A DNA stretch of 64,000 bases, taken from the NCBI GenBank assembly GCA_001466705.2, contig LATX02000214.1:124001-188000 (forward strand), read 5' to 3'. Shown here one piece after another: positions 1 through 12,206 of the stretch. Each line of letters opens with the position of its first letter. Positions within the stretch are counted from its first letter, which is position 1. Both the position numbers and the translations under genes were made by a program. This stretch comes from Moniliophthora roreri (Eukaryota; Basidiomycota; Agaricomycetes; Agaricales; Marasmiaceae). Under the pieces are notes generated by a model. That model made no database searches. It worked only from the letters and a program-made list of their open reading frames with translations, and was not told the DNA's origin.

Positions 1-1366
1 ACCTTTCGCAGAGTTCAGAAAGCTCCTCCTCCAGATCGAGGATGTCTTTCTCGAGCTCTGAAATCCGCATCTTCACCCCCTCCATCAGTGCCGCAATTCT
101 ATCAGCCTCGTTTGTTGCTTCATCGTAGCGCTCCTTGGCTGCCTGATCAACCTGTCTATCTTCCTTGATCTTCTTAACCCACTTCGACCGGTAGTGTTGG
201 TGCTCCTCTGCCAAATGCCCACAACCATCCTGCTGACAACGACGTTTACCACCTGACCAAGCAAAACCCGACCCATTGAATGCAACACATTGCCACCCCA
301 GAGTACTTCTATCCATGGTAAATCCGACACCGCAGCCAATGTGGCAGTTTGAATAGCAGTTTCCTGCGATGCAGAGTGTATTGTGTTGGGACCCAGTGTC
401 TTCATGCTCAAAGAACGGTTTGTTAATGATCTCTTCGTATTTCTCGTTTATCTTCCTCGCCTGATCTCGTCAGTGGGTTTCAGGTGCATTTGCAAAAAGA
501 GAGCAACGAACCTGTTCTTGGGTAGATTTATCATTCTGGAGAGCTACAAGCTCTGAGCACATTCCCTCCGTCTGATCCATGCGTGCAATCACGTTCGAGA
601 TGGAAGCCTCAATCTCCGTCGACATGATATAGAGTTTGTAGATTTCGGATGTTGGCTGTACAGTGCACCTGTCAAGCCACTCAAACAGATTGGAGAGAGT
701 CCTCAACGACTTCCTGTACCCACGTCTGACACTGTCATCCATATCTTCCAGTATGTCAATGTCAGGGGGAGGATTCTGGTTCCTTTTCTCCTGATATTTG
801 AACCACTGAGCAAAAGGATTATTGATCGACCACAATGGAGCCTGTTGCAGTTCTTTTGGTAAAGAGCTGCGCTCGAAGTTGAAGTCCGTGGGGTCAGAGA
901 CCATGGTGAAGACAAAGCCGATGTTATTAATGATGGAATTAGGAAACATGCCGGCTATGATGGTCAACGCGTAATCGGTAGCAGCACCTAATCGCGCGAG
1001 AGTTCCATTCGCCAATATGATCACAGCATCGATGACCTCAATGTCCTTGTTGATGGCATTCGCGATGGACTCCTTGTGGTGGTTGTCCATGTCAATGCCA
1101 CGTGTATCAGCTAGACCAGGCGTATCGAGTATATTGACCTGACGACCGTCGGCGCATTTGATGTTGTAAAGCACCGGTTTATTGGTCTGACTGCCAGATC
1201 CAGATCCACCCTGTTCATTGTCGAAGGCATGTGTGTGGTGGAATTCCTCCAGCTCAAAGCCTGCACAGACATTTGCTAGCAAGTTCAGCATTGCTGTCTT
1301 CCCGACGCCGGTTTCTCCAATGATAATGATATTAATTGTTTCTTTCTTCCATTGCTTGAGTATCAT
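1..1366 (-). CDS. AIG1/GIMAP-type P-loop GTPase with Cys-rich and coiled-coil C-terminus (partial, 3' end off the window)
   Basis: The first exon (1366-512) encodes a GTPase domain. Its P-loop GETGVGKT lies about 17 residues from the start and is followed by the G3 motif DTPGL and an AIG1-like region. A 51-nt intron (511-461) starts GTTCGT, has a CTGAC branch-like motif and ends CAG. It is a multiple of three and contains an in-frame TGA, so missing it would falsely truncate the protein. The second exon (460 to beyond base 1) gives a Cys/His-rich stretch (CxxxxCYSNCHIGC, later CQQDGCGH) and then a heptad-rich coiled coil that runs off the edge. Fungal AIG1-type GTPases are cytosolic or membrane-associated and of unknown function; animal GIMAPs act in immune-cell survival. 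The start is the ATG placed just before the P-loop. A short upstream exon cannot be excluded. The gene is divergent from the SNTX-MORN gene. Confidence 0.8.
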
Positions 1367-3407
1367 TTTTCTAGGGACCCGGGGAGCACTTCTATGTCAC
1401 GATGGTAAGCATCGATATCAATAATAGAGCAGTGGGTGGTAGCTAGCTCCGACTCACCTGTATAGCTCACTGAGTGCCATAGATGCATCTGGTATTGTAG
1501 TCGCGTCTTTAGGCCTGCACAAAACGTCTTAGATGAAGTACTAGAGGAACGGAGTATTTGAGCATACGAGGACAGTTGAAGCATCAGTGGTTGAGGCATC
1601 GGGGTGGCAAGGGTACTCCTCAACGAATACATTGCGAGCATTTAATAGCCGATCGGTGTTTGGTATGTTATATCGGGGTCTTGTCGAGGCCCTGCATCTG
1701 TCCTGACGGACAAAGCCTCAAGTTCTGCCTTCTGAAAACTTTATCTGGACCGATCACTGGCAGACAAGCCTTGAGGGCAGTCATACAGTCAAGTAAGCCA
1801 GTTTGATGAGATCTACTAGGCCATGGCTGGTAATACGGCTTCTCGGAGGCGGATGACCGTCGACAATTCTCAATCCGCGAATTATCTTGAACTCTAGGGG
1901 AGCAACTTGACGCCCGAGGCCTGGTGATGCTCTGCGACCCTCCTAAACTCTGCTACTACTACCCCAGGGCGCTCTACACGACGACGATAATGCTTGCACG
2001 TTTGAGGCAAAGGGAAGACTAGAAATAGGGGTATGTACGTGTGTGAATATCCTGACTCACCACAATCCCCCCCAACTCTGGATGATACACGATGTGCGCA
2101 GTGAAAAATTCTCCGATAGTATCTGACGAATTCTAAATGTATTCCTGGATTTTATAATATTCCACCATTCATCAAACAGACAGCGTACCGCAAGCCACAT
2201 TCAGTTCGTCGTCATCATGGTTGCGGTCGTCAAAGAAGGCCCGAGCGCAGAAAAACTTTGCTCTTATTTATTATGCCTTGTTTATGATGTCCGTCGTTTC
2301 ACATGACAGCCGCGCCTTTCTTCCCGATCCCCATGCCCTTTGCCCGATACACTACGCGCCCAAACCCATATGTTCAGTGCGTCTTTCAAACTCATCTTTG
2401 TTTCAGCTTACTGATATATTCTAGGGTTGGCCCAAGTCGGTTGGAAGAAGGCATATTAGGGGACATGGGTGAATAATAGCATGATTATATCACTTCTTGC
2501 TTTACATTAAAAGGTCATAAATATTCACGCAGATCCTTTATATCCAATCTTCACCCGTCAGGACGAGCAGGACTACGCAAAAAACGGTGATTCGGTTCAG
2601 TTTCGGCACTCTCTGGACCTGGTAAAACTCGTCCCTTCCTGTGACAGGTATCGAAGCTCTCGGGGCTTTCTTGGTACAGTGGTTAGCGCATAGGGTCCTG
2701 GCGCCTGCGATGGTGGCAAAAGACTTCTTGGGTGGAATGGGCCGAGGCTTATGGCATGGATCTGCCCTGAACGATAGTCCTTAGTCCTACCTAATTCCAT
2801 TGGATATTGTCAGTTACCATCAGAAAGGCTGGCGACTTGTCGATGGATTGCAATTGAATACCGTCAATAAATTTCTCACTGGGCTGTATCACGACGCGCA
2901 ACGATGGGATAGTTGCCGCAGTTTACTTTCTGAACAGGCAGGAGCTGTGGATAGCTACTACCACACCACTTTGACTATATTTTCAGCATTGGCCGGTAGC
3001 GTCTGGCGCGCAACTTGAATCCCGGACATCTGGTCTCGGATTCTGATGGATGGCAGATCTGACCGCCGGTGTCGAGCGCACCGCTGTGACAGTGATACTT
3101 AGTTAGGTCTGAGTGCTGTCCTTATCGATCACTGCGGGCTGCGGCATTGCAGTCCGCATGTTCATTGCTAGTAGTCACTAACTAGTCACATACCTGGCGA
3201 ACGACCTGAATTCATTTGCATATTGGAAAGTCACAGAAGTACCTGGTAAGTCTTGACCCATGTCCCTCTCCTAGTGCCTCATGCTCACCGTGTGCTCACC
3301 TCTTCTGAACTAGCACTCATTTCGCTAGCAATCAATCAAGAGCAAGTGCAAGTAAGTCACTCTGTAATACCTCTGAACCATGCGAGCTTATTTTCGTAGA
3401 AACAGCA
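1367..3407. other. Divergent intergenic region with probable 5'UTR introns
   Basis: About 2 kb separates the GTPase gene and the SNTX-MORN gene. No coding sequence is convincing on either strand. Near the right end two intron-like stretches, roughly 3245-3314 (gtaagt...ctag) and 3352-3399 (gtaagt...gtag), precede the downstream ATG and look like introns in the 5' untranslated leader. The rest should hold both promoters; no clear TATA box was picked out. Confidence 0.5.
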
Positions 3408-5462
3408 ATGGGTTTGGAATGGGAGGAGCTGAAGCTTCCCGCCTTGGGACGACCGGCCTTCTTAGGGCAGCTTTACGATGCCTCTTCCGAGCATCTCCTG
3501 AATGTGCAGCTCTTCACTGCTGAGATGGTCAAGAAGACTCAAACCATCCCAAATGCCTTCACCAGTATCAAATACAAGGACGTCAATACCATCACAGATC
3601 GCGCAAGAGCCATGGATATCAGCGCTGAGCTGTCTGTGGGCATCCTCAGCGGTTTGATTGAGCTGAAAGGCTCAGGCCAGTACCTCGATAGTAACAAGTC
3701 GAATGTTTCGTCTCACGAAGTGTCGATGGTTTGCACTGTCCGCAAGGATCTAGAGCGGCTCGACCTCGGTAACGATACCTTCATCTCGAAGAGTTCATTC
3801 AACAGAGCTGTCAGACGTGGGGCGAGTCATGTCGTCACAGGCATTGTGTATGGCGGTACGCTCGTTACCAGCGTCACAGAAAAGGCATCCACTGCAGAGT
3901 CAAAAAGCATGGTTCATGGCAGATTCTCGGCATCTATCATGAAGAAAATCGGAAATCTGTTCTCTGCCGAGGGGAAGACAGCCGTAGACATGGATGAAAC
4001 ATCGAAGGAGGTGTTTGAGAGTCACGACTTTGATTTCTACGGAGACTACGCGTCTCCCGAGCAGGCTAATCCTACCACAATCGGGGACCTCTTTGAGCTC
4101 GCGAAGAAGTGGCCCAAGTTGGTTGGCAAAGGCGTTCCGTGCGAGCTCATTGCCACTCCTCTCGCTGATCTTGTTGACGAATCTATCGAAACAAAGGTCC
4201 TGCATGAACTTGAGAGCGACGAGCTCGCCGCTCTTCTCACCGTCTACGACCAAGTCTATCACTTAGCTGGAAGGAGGGCTAGACTGCAGACAGTATTGGA
4301 GATTGGCCTCGGCCAGTACTGTCCCACTTTCCTAAGCGAATGCAGAGAGCGTAAGAGCAACGCTGACGGCATTCTCGGGCGTTCCCGGAAGGCACTTTCC
4401 AAATATCTCGTTGCGTACCGTGATGGCGGCGTTGAGAAGGCCGGTGGGGTGGAACAATTTTTGGAAGAGGTGAAGAAGGGGTACAATGATAGTTTGAAGG
4501 GGTGCGAGAAGGATGAGTCAATGCTGGAATTGCTTCAAGACATCAGAAGTCTAGCTGTTGGCTGTGGAGTGCCGCTTGCAACTCTTAGTGAACTACGTGG
4601 GTTGATGATCCGGACAGCCCATGGCATGCTTGGCGTCGTCCTCATACCTACTTCGCCCAACATTGACAGCGCAATCAACATGTATAATGTTCTAGTGGCG
4701 AATATTCGTCGTTGGAGGGCCGACGAAGACACGAAAGATCTAGGTCCAGATAGGAAGCCTAAGCAGACAGTCTTCGTAACATATTATTGCGATGGCCTGC
4801 TGACTCGAGAGCTGCTCAAGTTAGACGGGAAGAAGGCAGTACTGACGAAGGCATTGACAGGACTCAATCAGAGTAGGGATGCCCGCTTCGTGCACTATGG
4901 CACGCTGCCCTCCGGTTTAGTACAGAAGCAGTTTGATTGGTCGCTCCTCAACGATGAAGGCTGGGGGTTCCTCCCTAACAAGAGGGAGTCTTGGTATTAT
5001 GTCGGGCAGATGCATAACGGAAAGCGGCATGGCAGAGGCACAGTCACCTACGCGGATGGGTCGACGTACTCAGGTGATTGGTGGCAGGATACTCGCCATG
5101 GTCAGGGAGTACTTGTTGAAAAGAACAAGCACACCGTCGGCGTCTTCATTGAGAACCAATATCGCTCTGACGGCGTTATCGTTGATCTGACTAAAATCGC
5201 TTGTCATGCCCCCGTTGCAGCGTACAAGATTCCACTGCGTAAACGTGATGCAACCACATCACATGTGCTCAGAATTGCCACCATGTTGGGATGGACCGAC
5301 GCCGAGGAGTATAAGTTAGTCATCAACTGCGCTAATCCAGAAGGTGACTCTCTGGAGTTAATCGTCGTAGGCAGGTTGCTCAAGCAGGGTCAGGACGACT
5401 TGTACAACGCGAGCTGGCCGCTTGACAAGGAGGTTGACATCAAAGTTCAGAAGTGCTGTTAA
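3408..5462 (+). CDS. SNTX (stonustoxin-type) N-terminal domain protein with C-terminal MORN repeats
   Basis: This is a single uninterrupted exon of 684 codons. Residues 12-21 read ALGRPAFLGQ followed by LYD, the hallmark opening of the SNTX/neoverrucotoxin MACPF-like domain. Further matches to that domain are GILSGLIELKGSGQYL (about residue 80), ASHVVTGIVYG (about 138-148) and the NPTT...WPKLVGKGVP stretch (about 215-240). A helical middle part follows. Two MORN repeats sit at about 529-574 (YVGQMHNGKRHGRG and YSGDWWQDTRHGQG), usually linked to membrane or lipid contact. The last 90 residues are unassigned. In fish, proteins with this domain can form pores; here the domain is fused to MORN repeats with no signal peptide, so a secreted cytolysin is not implied. 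The start follows an apparent 5'UTR intron. The divergent neighbour is an AIG1 GTPase. Confidence 0.75.
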   Translation: MGLEWEELKLPALGRPAFLGQLYDASSEHLLNVQLFTAEMVKKTQTIPNAFTSIKYKDVNTITDRARAMDISAELSVGILSGLIELKGSGQYLDSNKSNVSSHEVSMVCTVRKDLERLDLGNDTFISKSSFNRAVRRGASHVVTGIVYGGTLVTSVTEKASTAESKSMVHGRFSASIMKKIGNLFSAEGKTAVDMDETSKEVFESHDFDFYGDYASPEQANPTTIGDLFELAKKWPKLVGKGVPCELIATPLADLVDESIETKVLHELESDELAALLTVYDQVYHLAGRRARLQTVLEIGLGQYCPTFLSECRERKSNADGILGRSRKALSKYLVAYRDGGVEKAGGVEQFLEEVKKGYNDSLKGCEKDESMLELLQDIRSLAVGCGVPLATLSELRGLMIRTAHGMLGVVLIPTSPNIDSAINMYNVLVANIRRWRADEDTKDLGPDRKPKQTVFVTYYCDGLLTRELLKLDGKKAVLTKALTGLNQSRDARFVHYGTLPSGLVQKQFDWSLLNDEGWGFLPNKRESWYYVGQMHNGKRHGRGTVTYADGSTYSGDWWQDTRHGQGVLVEKNKHTVGVFIENQYRSDGVIVDLTKIACHAPVAAYKIPLRKRDATTSHVLRIATMLGWTDAEEYKLVINCANPEGDSLELIVVGRLLKQGQDDLYNASWPLDKEVDIKVQKCC

Positions 5463-6325
5463 TCGGTGGGGTTTTCGGGTCTAGGGTGGGTTCGAGTGTC
5501 CTTCATGCGTTATAGCGTTGACGAACCGAGAATACGAGAGACCCTAATTTGTTGAGAAAATGTAATATGACATGTGTCCTATAATATAACACCTACTCTC
5601 GTTGCCTTGCAGAGACGGTCGAGTCCTGGTCGACTCGCATAGGCACTGCCAAGGTATCATAGCAAAAGATATCCAGAGGATTTTTTCTTGACTTCGCGTC
5701 GTAAAATATAGCCGATTGGGTATACGCCGTTAATTCAACAGCCCAGTTTCTGGGAGGGATTGACTCCCGAACGAGCCAAGCATGTGCACGTCGTAGACGA
5801 CAGGTCGAGATGTGTGAACTTGCCGACCAATCAATATCTAGCGTATTCATGTGGTTTCTTCGAAGTAAATTGCGTGTAAGCACATCTGCATCCGGAAAAG
5901 TTTACAATGAGGCATTGTGCCTTGCGCAAGGTTTTTCAGCATTGCGCCGACGCACAGCGAACGAAGGCATACTGACCAATGTCATAATACCTTGTCAATA
6001 ATACTTACCTCTTCAAGCTCGACCTTGCAACATGTCACTGCCTTAGGATGACCAAGTCGTCATCGTGGATAACGAGTCAGAGTGAAGGGTCGTGCGCTCA
6101 TTCGGAACCGGTGTTACATCCCAATTAGGGGTGTGACGCGCGTCACAGCGACGATTACGCGCCTAGCTTTCTCATTGACCACCACCTTTGTCCTCATTTC
6201 CCATTTTCTTTCCGATGCGGGAGACCATTTCTCACCACCATGAGTCTCTTCGCACAGTCCATCGTGACTTCGGAAAACCTTTTCGAGCCATTTTGAACCT
6301 CCGAAATGTCGCAAAGTTACTACAG
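5463..6325. other. Intergenic region upstream of the SNF2 helicase
   Basis: No supported gene. The last ~140 nt (from 6188) are open in frame with the helicase gene, so translation could begin at 6188 or 6215 instead of 6326. A perfect palindrome lies at 6133-6146. Confidence 0.45.
6133..6146. promoter_or_regulatory. Perfect 14-bp palindrome GTGACGCGCGTCAC in the helicase promoter
   Basis: The sequence is its own reverse complement. It contains TGACG/CGTCA half-sites of the CRE/bZIP kind and ACGCG cores like those of the yeast MluI cell-cycle box. It lies 55-190 bp before the candidate start codons of the DNA-repair-type helicase. The regulatory role is inferred from position only. Confidence 0.35.
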
Positions 6326-9300
6326 ATGAACCATTGTGACAACCCAGAGGTCGACGCGTCCAAAGACGATGCAGAAAACACCGGCAAGGGCAAGAAACGT
6401 GCTAGGACACCTAGTATTCAACAGAATGCCCCGAATAAGCGTATAAAAACGTTATCAGGTATTCCACATCGAAAGGATGCATCTGCAGAGCAAAATAACC
6501 CCTATCCCATCAAACCCATGCCATATACGAAGTTTGCGAATCCTTACGAACGGTCAGAAACTCGATTTTCCCAAGACAGTCAGCTTATCCATGTCTTGTC
6601 TCATACATGCGAAGTGCACTACACGACGGAGGACGATGGCATCGAGGATACGGAGTGGGCTGCTGAGGAAGAATGGTTCAGGAAAGAGCTGGACAAGTCG
6701 TTTGGAGCTGTGACAGAACCTCAGACAGTAGAATTTGGGGCTTTGGACTTTACGTCGCTTGCTGGCCATATGGTCGTTAGGTCCAAGCTCTTGACCGAGT
6801 CCGGCAAAGACGAGTCGGACTGGATATCCCTTCTCCCACCGGTCAACCCCGACGCCATTAATGCCTCCGAGCACGATATATATCCCCCAGAACTTGTAGA
6901 TCTCTTTCATTCTTGTGATGTTCTGCGCATCAACAACAGAGCACACGTCAATGGCCGCCTGCGGTTCATTATGCTTCCTCCAGGCGTTCAGGAAGCAGGC
7001 GAAGAGCGTTTTCGCGTTCAAATCGAGTTTTCGGTCTCGCTCGTTGTCCCGGGAATTTTCAAAGCTGCCCAACGAAGAAACATAGAAGACGCACAGCGAC
7101 GGTTATTCTCCTTCCTTCACCCTTCTTCACCTCCACCATCTTCCTTTACCGGTGCCAACAACATTTCGTACTACTATTCCGTGATGGGCCCGGCACCAAA
7201 GCTCTCCCATATGGCTGAAGAGGCTATGCAATCTGATGCCCTCCATTCAACACTCTTACCGTTCCAACGCCGAACCGTCGGTTGGTTACTCGAACGCGAA
7301 GGAATGTCTGTCTCGGAAGATGGTACCATTCGGCCCAAGAGTTCTGACTCATCACCAGAGTTTTCGTTTTGGGAACGCGTACCTGTGACTGAAGGCGAGG
7401 AATGGTGGTACAACCGGTTAACTGGCGCGCTATCTGACACACGCCCAGAAACTAAAACCACTTTGTCTTCGTTTGGCGGTATCCTCGCTGAAGAGCCCGG
7501 TCTAGGTAAAACTGTCGAGACCATTGCGCTCGTGTGTTTGAATCCCGCGCCTGCAGATCGTACGCCAGCGTTGTCTCGCTGGGAGCCCGAGGCAAAGGTT
7601 GAAGTGAAGGCTGTCAAAGCCACGCTCATCGTCACACCTCAGGCTCTACAATCTCAGTGGATTGATGAAATCAAGGCGCATGCACCTCATTTGAAGGTCT
7701 TGGTATATGACGGGTGGTCGAAACTCGATGTACCGCTTACGGCTTCGCAAATAGAAGAGGCAAAGCAGAAACGTGCATTGAAGAAGAAGAAGGCCAAGAA
7801 AAAGGCTGAGAGGGCGAACACAGTAGCTGAAGCTGTTGCGAGGATGAGGGGCAAGGGCAAGGGAAAAGTGAAAGCTGATGAGAATCAGGGTGAAGAGCAG
7901 GAGGAAGATGACGATGATGTGGTGGACTGGTACACGTATGCACACGGTTTCGATATCGTGATTACCACGTACACTGTCCTTCAGTCGGATCTGAACGTTG
8001 CGAGGGCTCCGCCGACACGACCTCGGAGGACTGGCGTTTCGTATGCGAACATAGAGAGGCAGCGAAGTCCGCTTGTCTGTTGCGAGTGGTACAGGGTTAT
8101 CATGGATGAAGTGCAGATGGCAGGAGGTGGGAAGGTTGAGTAAGTTTTTTCTGCTGGAGTGCATTTCTTTAGTATCAACTGTCTTTTACAGGGATATGGT
8201 ATCGCTCATACCAAGGCGCACTTCATTCGCGGTTTCCGGGACGCCAGCTCGGACTCAAGTTGCAGATTTGGTGCATGTTCTAAAGTGAGCACTTCTCTTC
8301 CTGTCGTTCACTGCCTTCCTACTGACATGACGTCGTTCTAGATTCTTACGCGTCTACCAAACTCAAGTATCCTCCACGCGCCTATGGAGTCGATTACTTC
8401 TCCCTGGTTTCGCGAGGCAATTTGCCGATTTGTTTGGACACTACTCTGTTCGGTATGTCCAAGTTCCATCCTTTCCTGTGTGGCTTGCGATTGATCGCTC
8501 GAACTCGAATAGAACGATGAAATCAGCTGTGAAAGACGAGCTAACTATTCCTCAACAGACTAGGTACCTCGTGAGCATTGACATGGGCCGTGTAGAACGT
8601 CATGTCTACGATCAAACTCTCGAAACCGTCCTGCTTGAACTCGGACTTGATGCTAGAGGCGTTGCGGCATCTGAGGGATGGGAAATCGACGGGACACTAC
8701 TGAGGGCTTCGATCCGGAGGTTGAGAGCCATTTGTACGCATCCTCAGGTACATTCCTTCTTCAGTGAGGCGTGGAATCTTGTATGCTCATAAGATGAGCC
8801 TAGGTCGGCCAGCTCGCAAAACAGAACGGTGCCGAGAAGCTGAACAAGCCCGGGGTACTCAAGACTATGGCAGACGTGCTTCAAATGATGAAAGACCAGA
8901 ACTGGCGAACTTTAATAGAAGATTGCAAAGCCAAAGTTCAGACTCTCATCAAGATCGCCCAGTTACAGATGCTTGATGCGTCAGTGCTCAATCGTTATCA
9001 ACTCGTTTTGGAGACACTCTCCACGGCGGAGAAAGAGGCGAATAAGCTGATGGAAGACGTCGAAGCTGCGCTCACCGATCACCGTACCAAAGGTGAAGTG
9101 TTGAGGAAGGAAGCTGCTGCTCAGAGGGAACTCCGTGCACAGGCACAATCGCATCAACAGCAGTCCAGTGGGAAAGGCAAGGAAAGGGAGAGTTCGCCGT
9201 TATCTGAGGAAGAAGATGACGATGACGAGGATGATGATGAAGATGATGACTACAAGGGCATCCCCGAGACTCCTGAAGGCAAAGACTATAAGGACAAGCT

Positions 9301-12154
9301 CAGGGCCCTTAAATCAAGGCTGAGGGAAGCCCGCTTTGTCTTGCACCGAGTCAAGCTGTTGCAAGGTGATACGCATCATAATCTGGGGCCGACACATGCG
9401 GATCAGGAGAACGAGGCATATGAAGCTGCAGAGCAGATTAGGAAGACCTTGTTGAAGAGTAAGTCGCCCTCCTACCTTCTTCTAGGGAGTGTTGACGTAT
9501 CGTATTAAAGCGACGGAGAGCAAGGCCAAGAAGGGCATGGAACAGCTTACCTTGGAAGCGACCAGTACCGGGGTGAACGCGGAAGAGCTTCTGATACCTG
9601 TACCTTTCTTGGAACAAGGAGGTATTCGCTCGGCCGAACTAGTATGTGTGGTGCTCTTCATTACGAAGTTTTCGCTTGACAACCATTCCTTAGATCGAGG
9701 AATTCCATGAAATTGTCGAGAACGTTTTGAACGAACAAACGACTCTCCTCTGGCAATGGCGTACCGAGATCTATAATTTGCTGACACAGAAGCTGAGCTC
9801 AGGTGCTGATGACGAGGGAGACGGAGCTGACGGACATGAATACGAGAGGAACCTCGAGAATCAGGGCAAAGCAGAAGTGTACATGCAAGCGTATGCTGCA
9901 CTGCTGGCTGATCGAAGGGAGGCCTTGATGAACGAGAGGACATTACTAGCGGCCCACAACGTCAAGTAAGCCTAGGGTAATTTTCATTCAGTGTTATAAA
10001 CTCATCTTAACCGCAGGGAGACGAAACAGCGGAAGACTAGGGCCGCCATGAACGCTGCCGGACTTGCTGACGATGCAGTCGTAATTCCTGATGACATTGA
10101 GATGAAACCTGAGGATGAGGTGCTTCATAAGCAGCTATCGGACACGCGGAAAGAGTTGCTTGCATTGCTCGAGGGGCGTGCTGTAAAGAGTGTGCGTCGA
10201 AAGCTGATTGATATGTATCCCAAGTGCTGACTGTTCGTTCATAGATCATGGTTGAGCTTAGTGGTGCTTTAACCAGAATCACTCGAGATGATGATCCCGA
10301 GCGGCCTTTATTAAAGCAAACTGTGACAGACTTGCGTCGTCTGATACAGCAACAGCGTATGATCGAATCTATCCTATCTTGATTTCGTTCCTGACCAGAA
10401 TTCACAGAACAAATGCTCGACAAGCTTGATGTCGATCTCGGTGCCTTCCGAAAAGCTTTCAACCAACGCGTGCTCTACTTCCGGCAACTGCAAGAGATCT
10501 CAGACTCGGTCGCTGAGGTCGAGTACGAGGGTTCCCGCGCCTTAGCCCTTGAAGAAGCCAAAAAGGAGAAGGAAGACCTCGACGCGAAGATCAATAGGAG
10601 CCGTGCACATCAACGTTATCTGGGCAATCTTGCAGACTCTCACGACGAGGGCGACGACGAGGATGAAAATTGTTGTATTCTCTGCCGCTACGAGTTCGAG
10701 CGAGGGTTCATTACCATGTGGTAAGTTCCACGTGGTATGATATTCAATTGGTGCTCATCATGCTCATCTTCAAAGTGCACATGCCTTCTGCGAGCAATGT
10801 ATGAAAGCATGGTTGCAAAGACGAGATGGGAAAACATGCCCAGTTTGCAGGTGAGATATCTCAAACTGTTTCCATCAGATGTAGAGTACTGACTGCCATG
10901 ATCAGAGTTCTTATCGATACCGATAAGCTGCAACGTTTCACTTTGAATGACCCTGCAAAGCCACCGCCACCAGTCGTGAATGGTGAATTGGCACCCAAGT
11001 CGACCAGAAGGATCGAGTATAACATGATCGGTATGGCTTGCTCAACGATGACGAATGCTCGTCGCTGACGTGTTCAATACAGACCCTGCAATATTCAAAG
11101 AAATACAGAAGATTGACGCTTTTGGTGACTTTGGAAACAAGATCCAAAGCCTTGTTCGCCACCTTCTGTACCTCCAACAGAATGAACCCGGTACAAAGAG
11201 TATTGTCTTCTCTGCTTGGGCGGACTCTCTGACAAGTGGGTATTTACGTGTCCTTGCGCGTTCAGATCGAGTAATTAACTGTTATACTCAGTCGTACAGC
11301 AGGCTCTAACTGAGAATGGTGGGTCTCTCATGCTATTCCAGGACACGTTTCTCACTTCGACACAGGCATCCGCTCCATTCGCATTGACCGGGGTGCCCGA
11401 GGTGAAGGTCCAGTCATAAAGTTCAAGAACGATCCGGATATTCTTGTAATGCTTCTTCATGGGTATGTGGCTGAACATATTTCTTGTCTTCCGCGCCGCT
11501 TACGCGATTTGACAGCGAGCGAGAGAACGCGGGCCTGAATATTACTTGCGCTTCCCGCGTGTTCCTTTTGGAGAGTGTCGTCCATCACGGGTTTGAAGTG
11601 CAAGGTAAGCCAGCGGCCCTTACTAATGTCGGTCTTTCACTCATTCTGTGGGATACTACAGCTATTGCTCGGATCGATCGAATGGGTCAGACCCGGCCCA
11701 CGGAAGTTTATTGTTATTATGCAGAAGGTGCGCTGATTAATTACCCTCACTATACGTTTATTCTCATCATATCGCAGAAACCGTCGAACGGAACATCCTA
11801 GACCTCGCTGCTCGGCAGGGTCTCTCTCTCTACACCAAAGAAAATGCTCGTGGATCCCTCAACACCGCCAACTTTGCTACCAGCGCCGAAAAGCAGGAGA
11901 TTGATTCACCTGCCAAACGGAATGCGGCAAAGACTCAAAAGGGAGATTTCATTTCCAAGATAGATGACATGCTTGCAGTGCTGTTACCTCATATGTACGA
12001 GGACGTCCAGTATCTCATTCCGGAGGAGGATGTAGTCATGGAGGATTTGACGAATGTATCGAGCGAGAATCTTCAGGCTAGGAGAAGTGGTAATGGTAGT
12101 AAAGGGCAGCAACACGTCAATGCTGTTGCCGGACCGTCGAGGCTTAAGTTATAG
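6326..12154 (+). CDS. SHPRH/Irc20-type SNF2 helicase with embedded RING finger (putative E3 ubiquitin ligase)
   Basis: An 18-exon gene. Exons: 6326-8139, 8192-8284, 8342-8452, 8513-8747, 8804-9458, 9511-9641, 9694-9965, 10017-10191, 10245-10356, 10408-10720, 10776-10850, 10906-11030, 11083-11235, 11292-11318, 11366-11462, 11516-11604, 11662-11727, 11778-12154. All junctions keep frame. The SNF2 ATPase half has GGILAEEPGLGKTVETIAL (motif I) and MDEVQM (motif II), with a Lys-rich insert between them. A long coiled region precedes a C3HC4 RING (CCILCRYEF...CAHAFCEQC...CPVC) encoded across exons 10-11. The helicase C-terminal half follows, with SIVFSAWAD and RIDRMGQTRP. This RING-inside-helicase order is that of SHPRH and yeast Irc20, nuclear proteins of recombination and PCNA polyubiquitination. 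The start is uncertain: 6188, 6215 or 6326 are in frame. Confidence 0.88.
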
Positions 12155-12206
12155 TATCTTTTCTTGTGTTTTCGATGATGCTGTATATAGTAGAGTTTTT
12201 GGGATT

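Noticed and set aside
2665..2725. tRNA-like stretch (TTGGTACAGTGGTTAGCGCA, resembling an A box)
   Set aside because: No B box (GGTTCGANNCC) and no acceptor-stem pairing at the right distance.
3408..5462. Reading the SNTX-domain gene as a secreted venom-type toxin
   Set aside because: No signal peptide, fused to MORN repeats, and in a fungus; domain similarity alone does not show toxicity.
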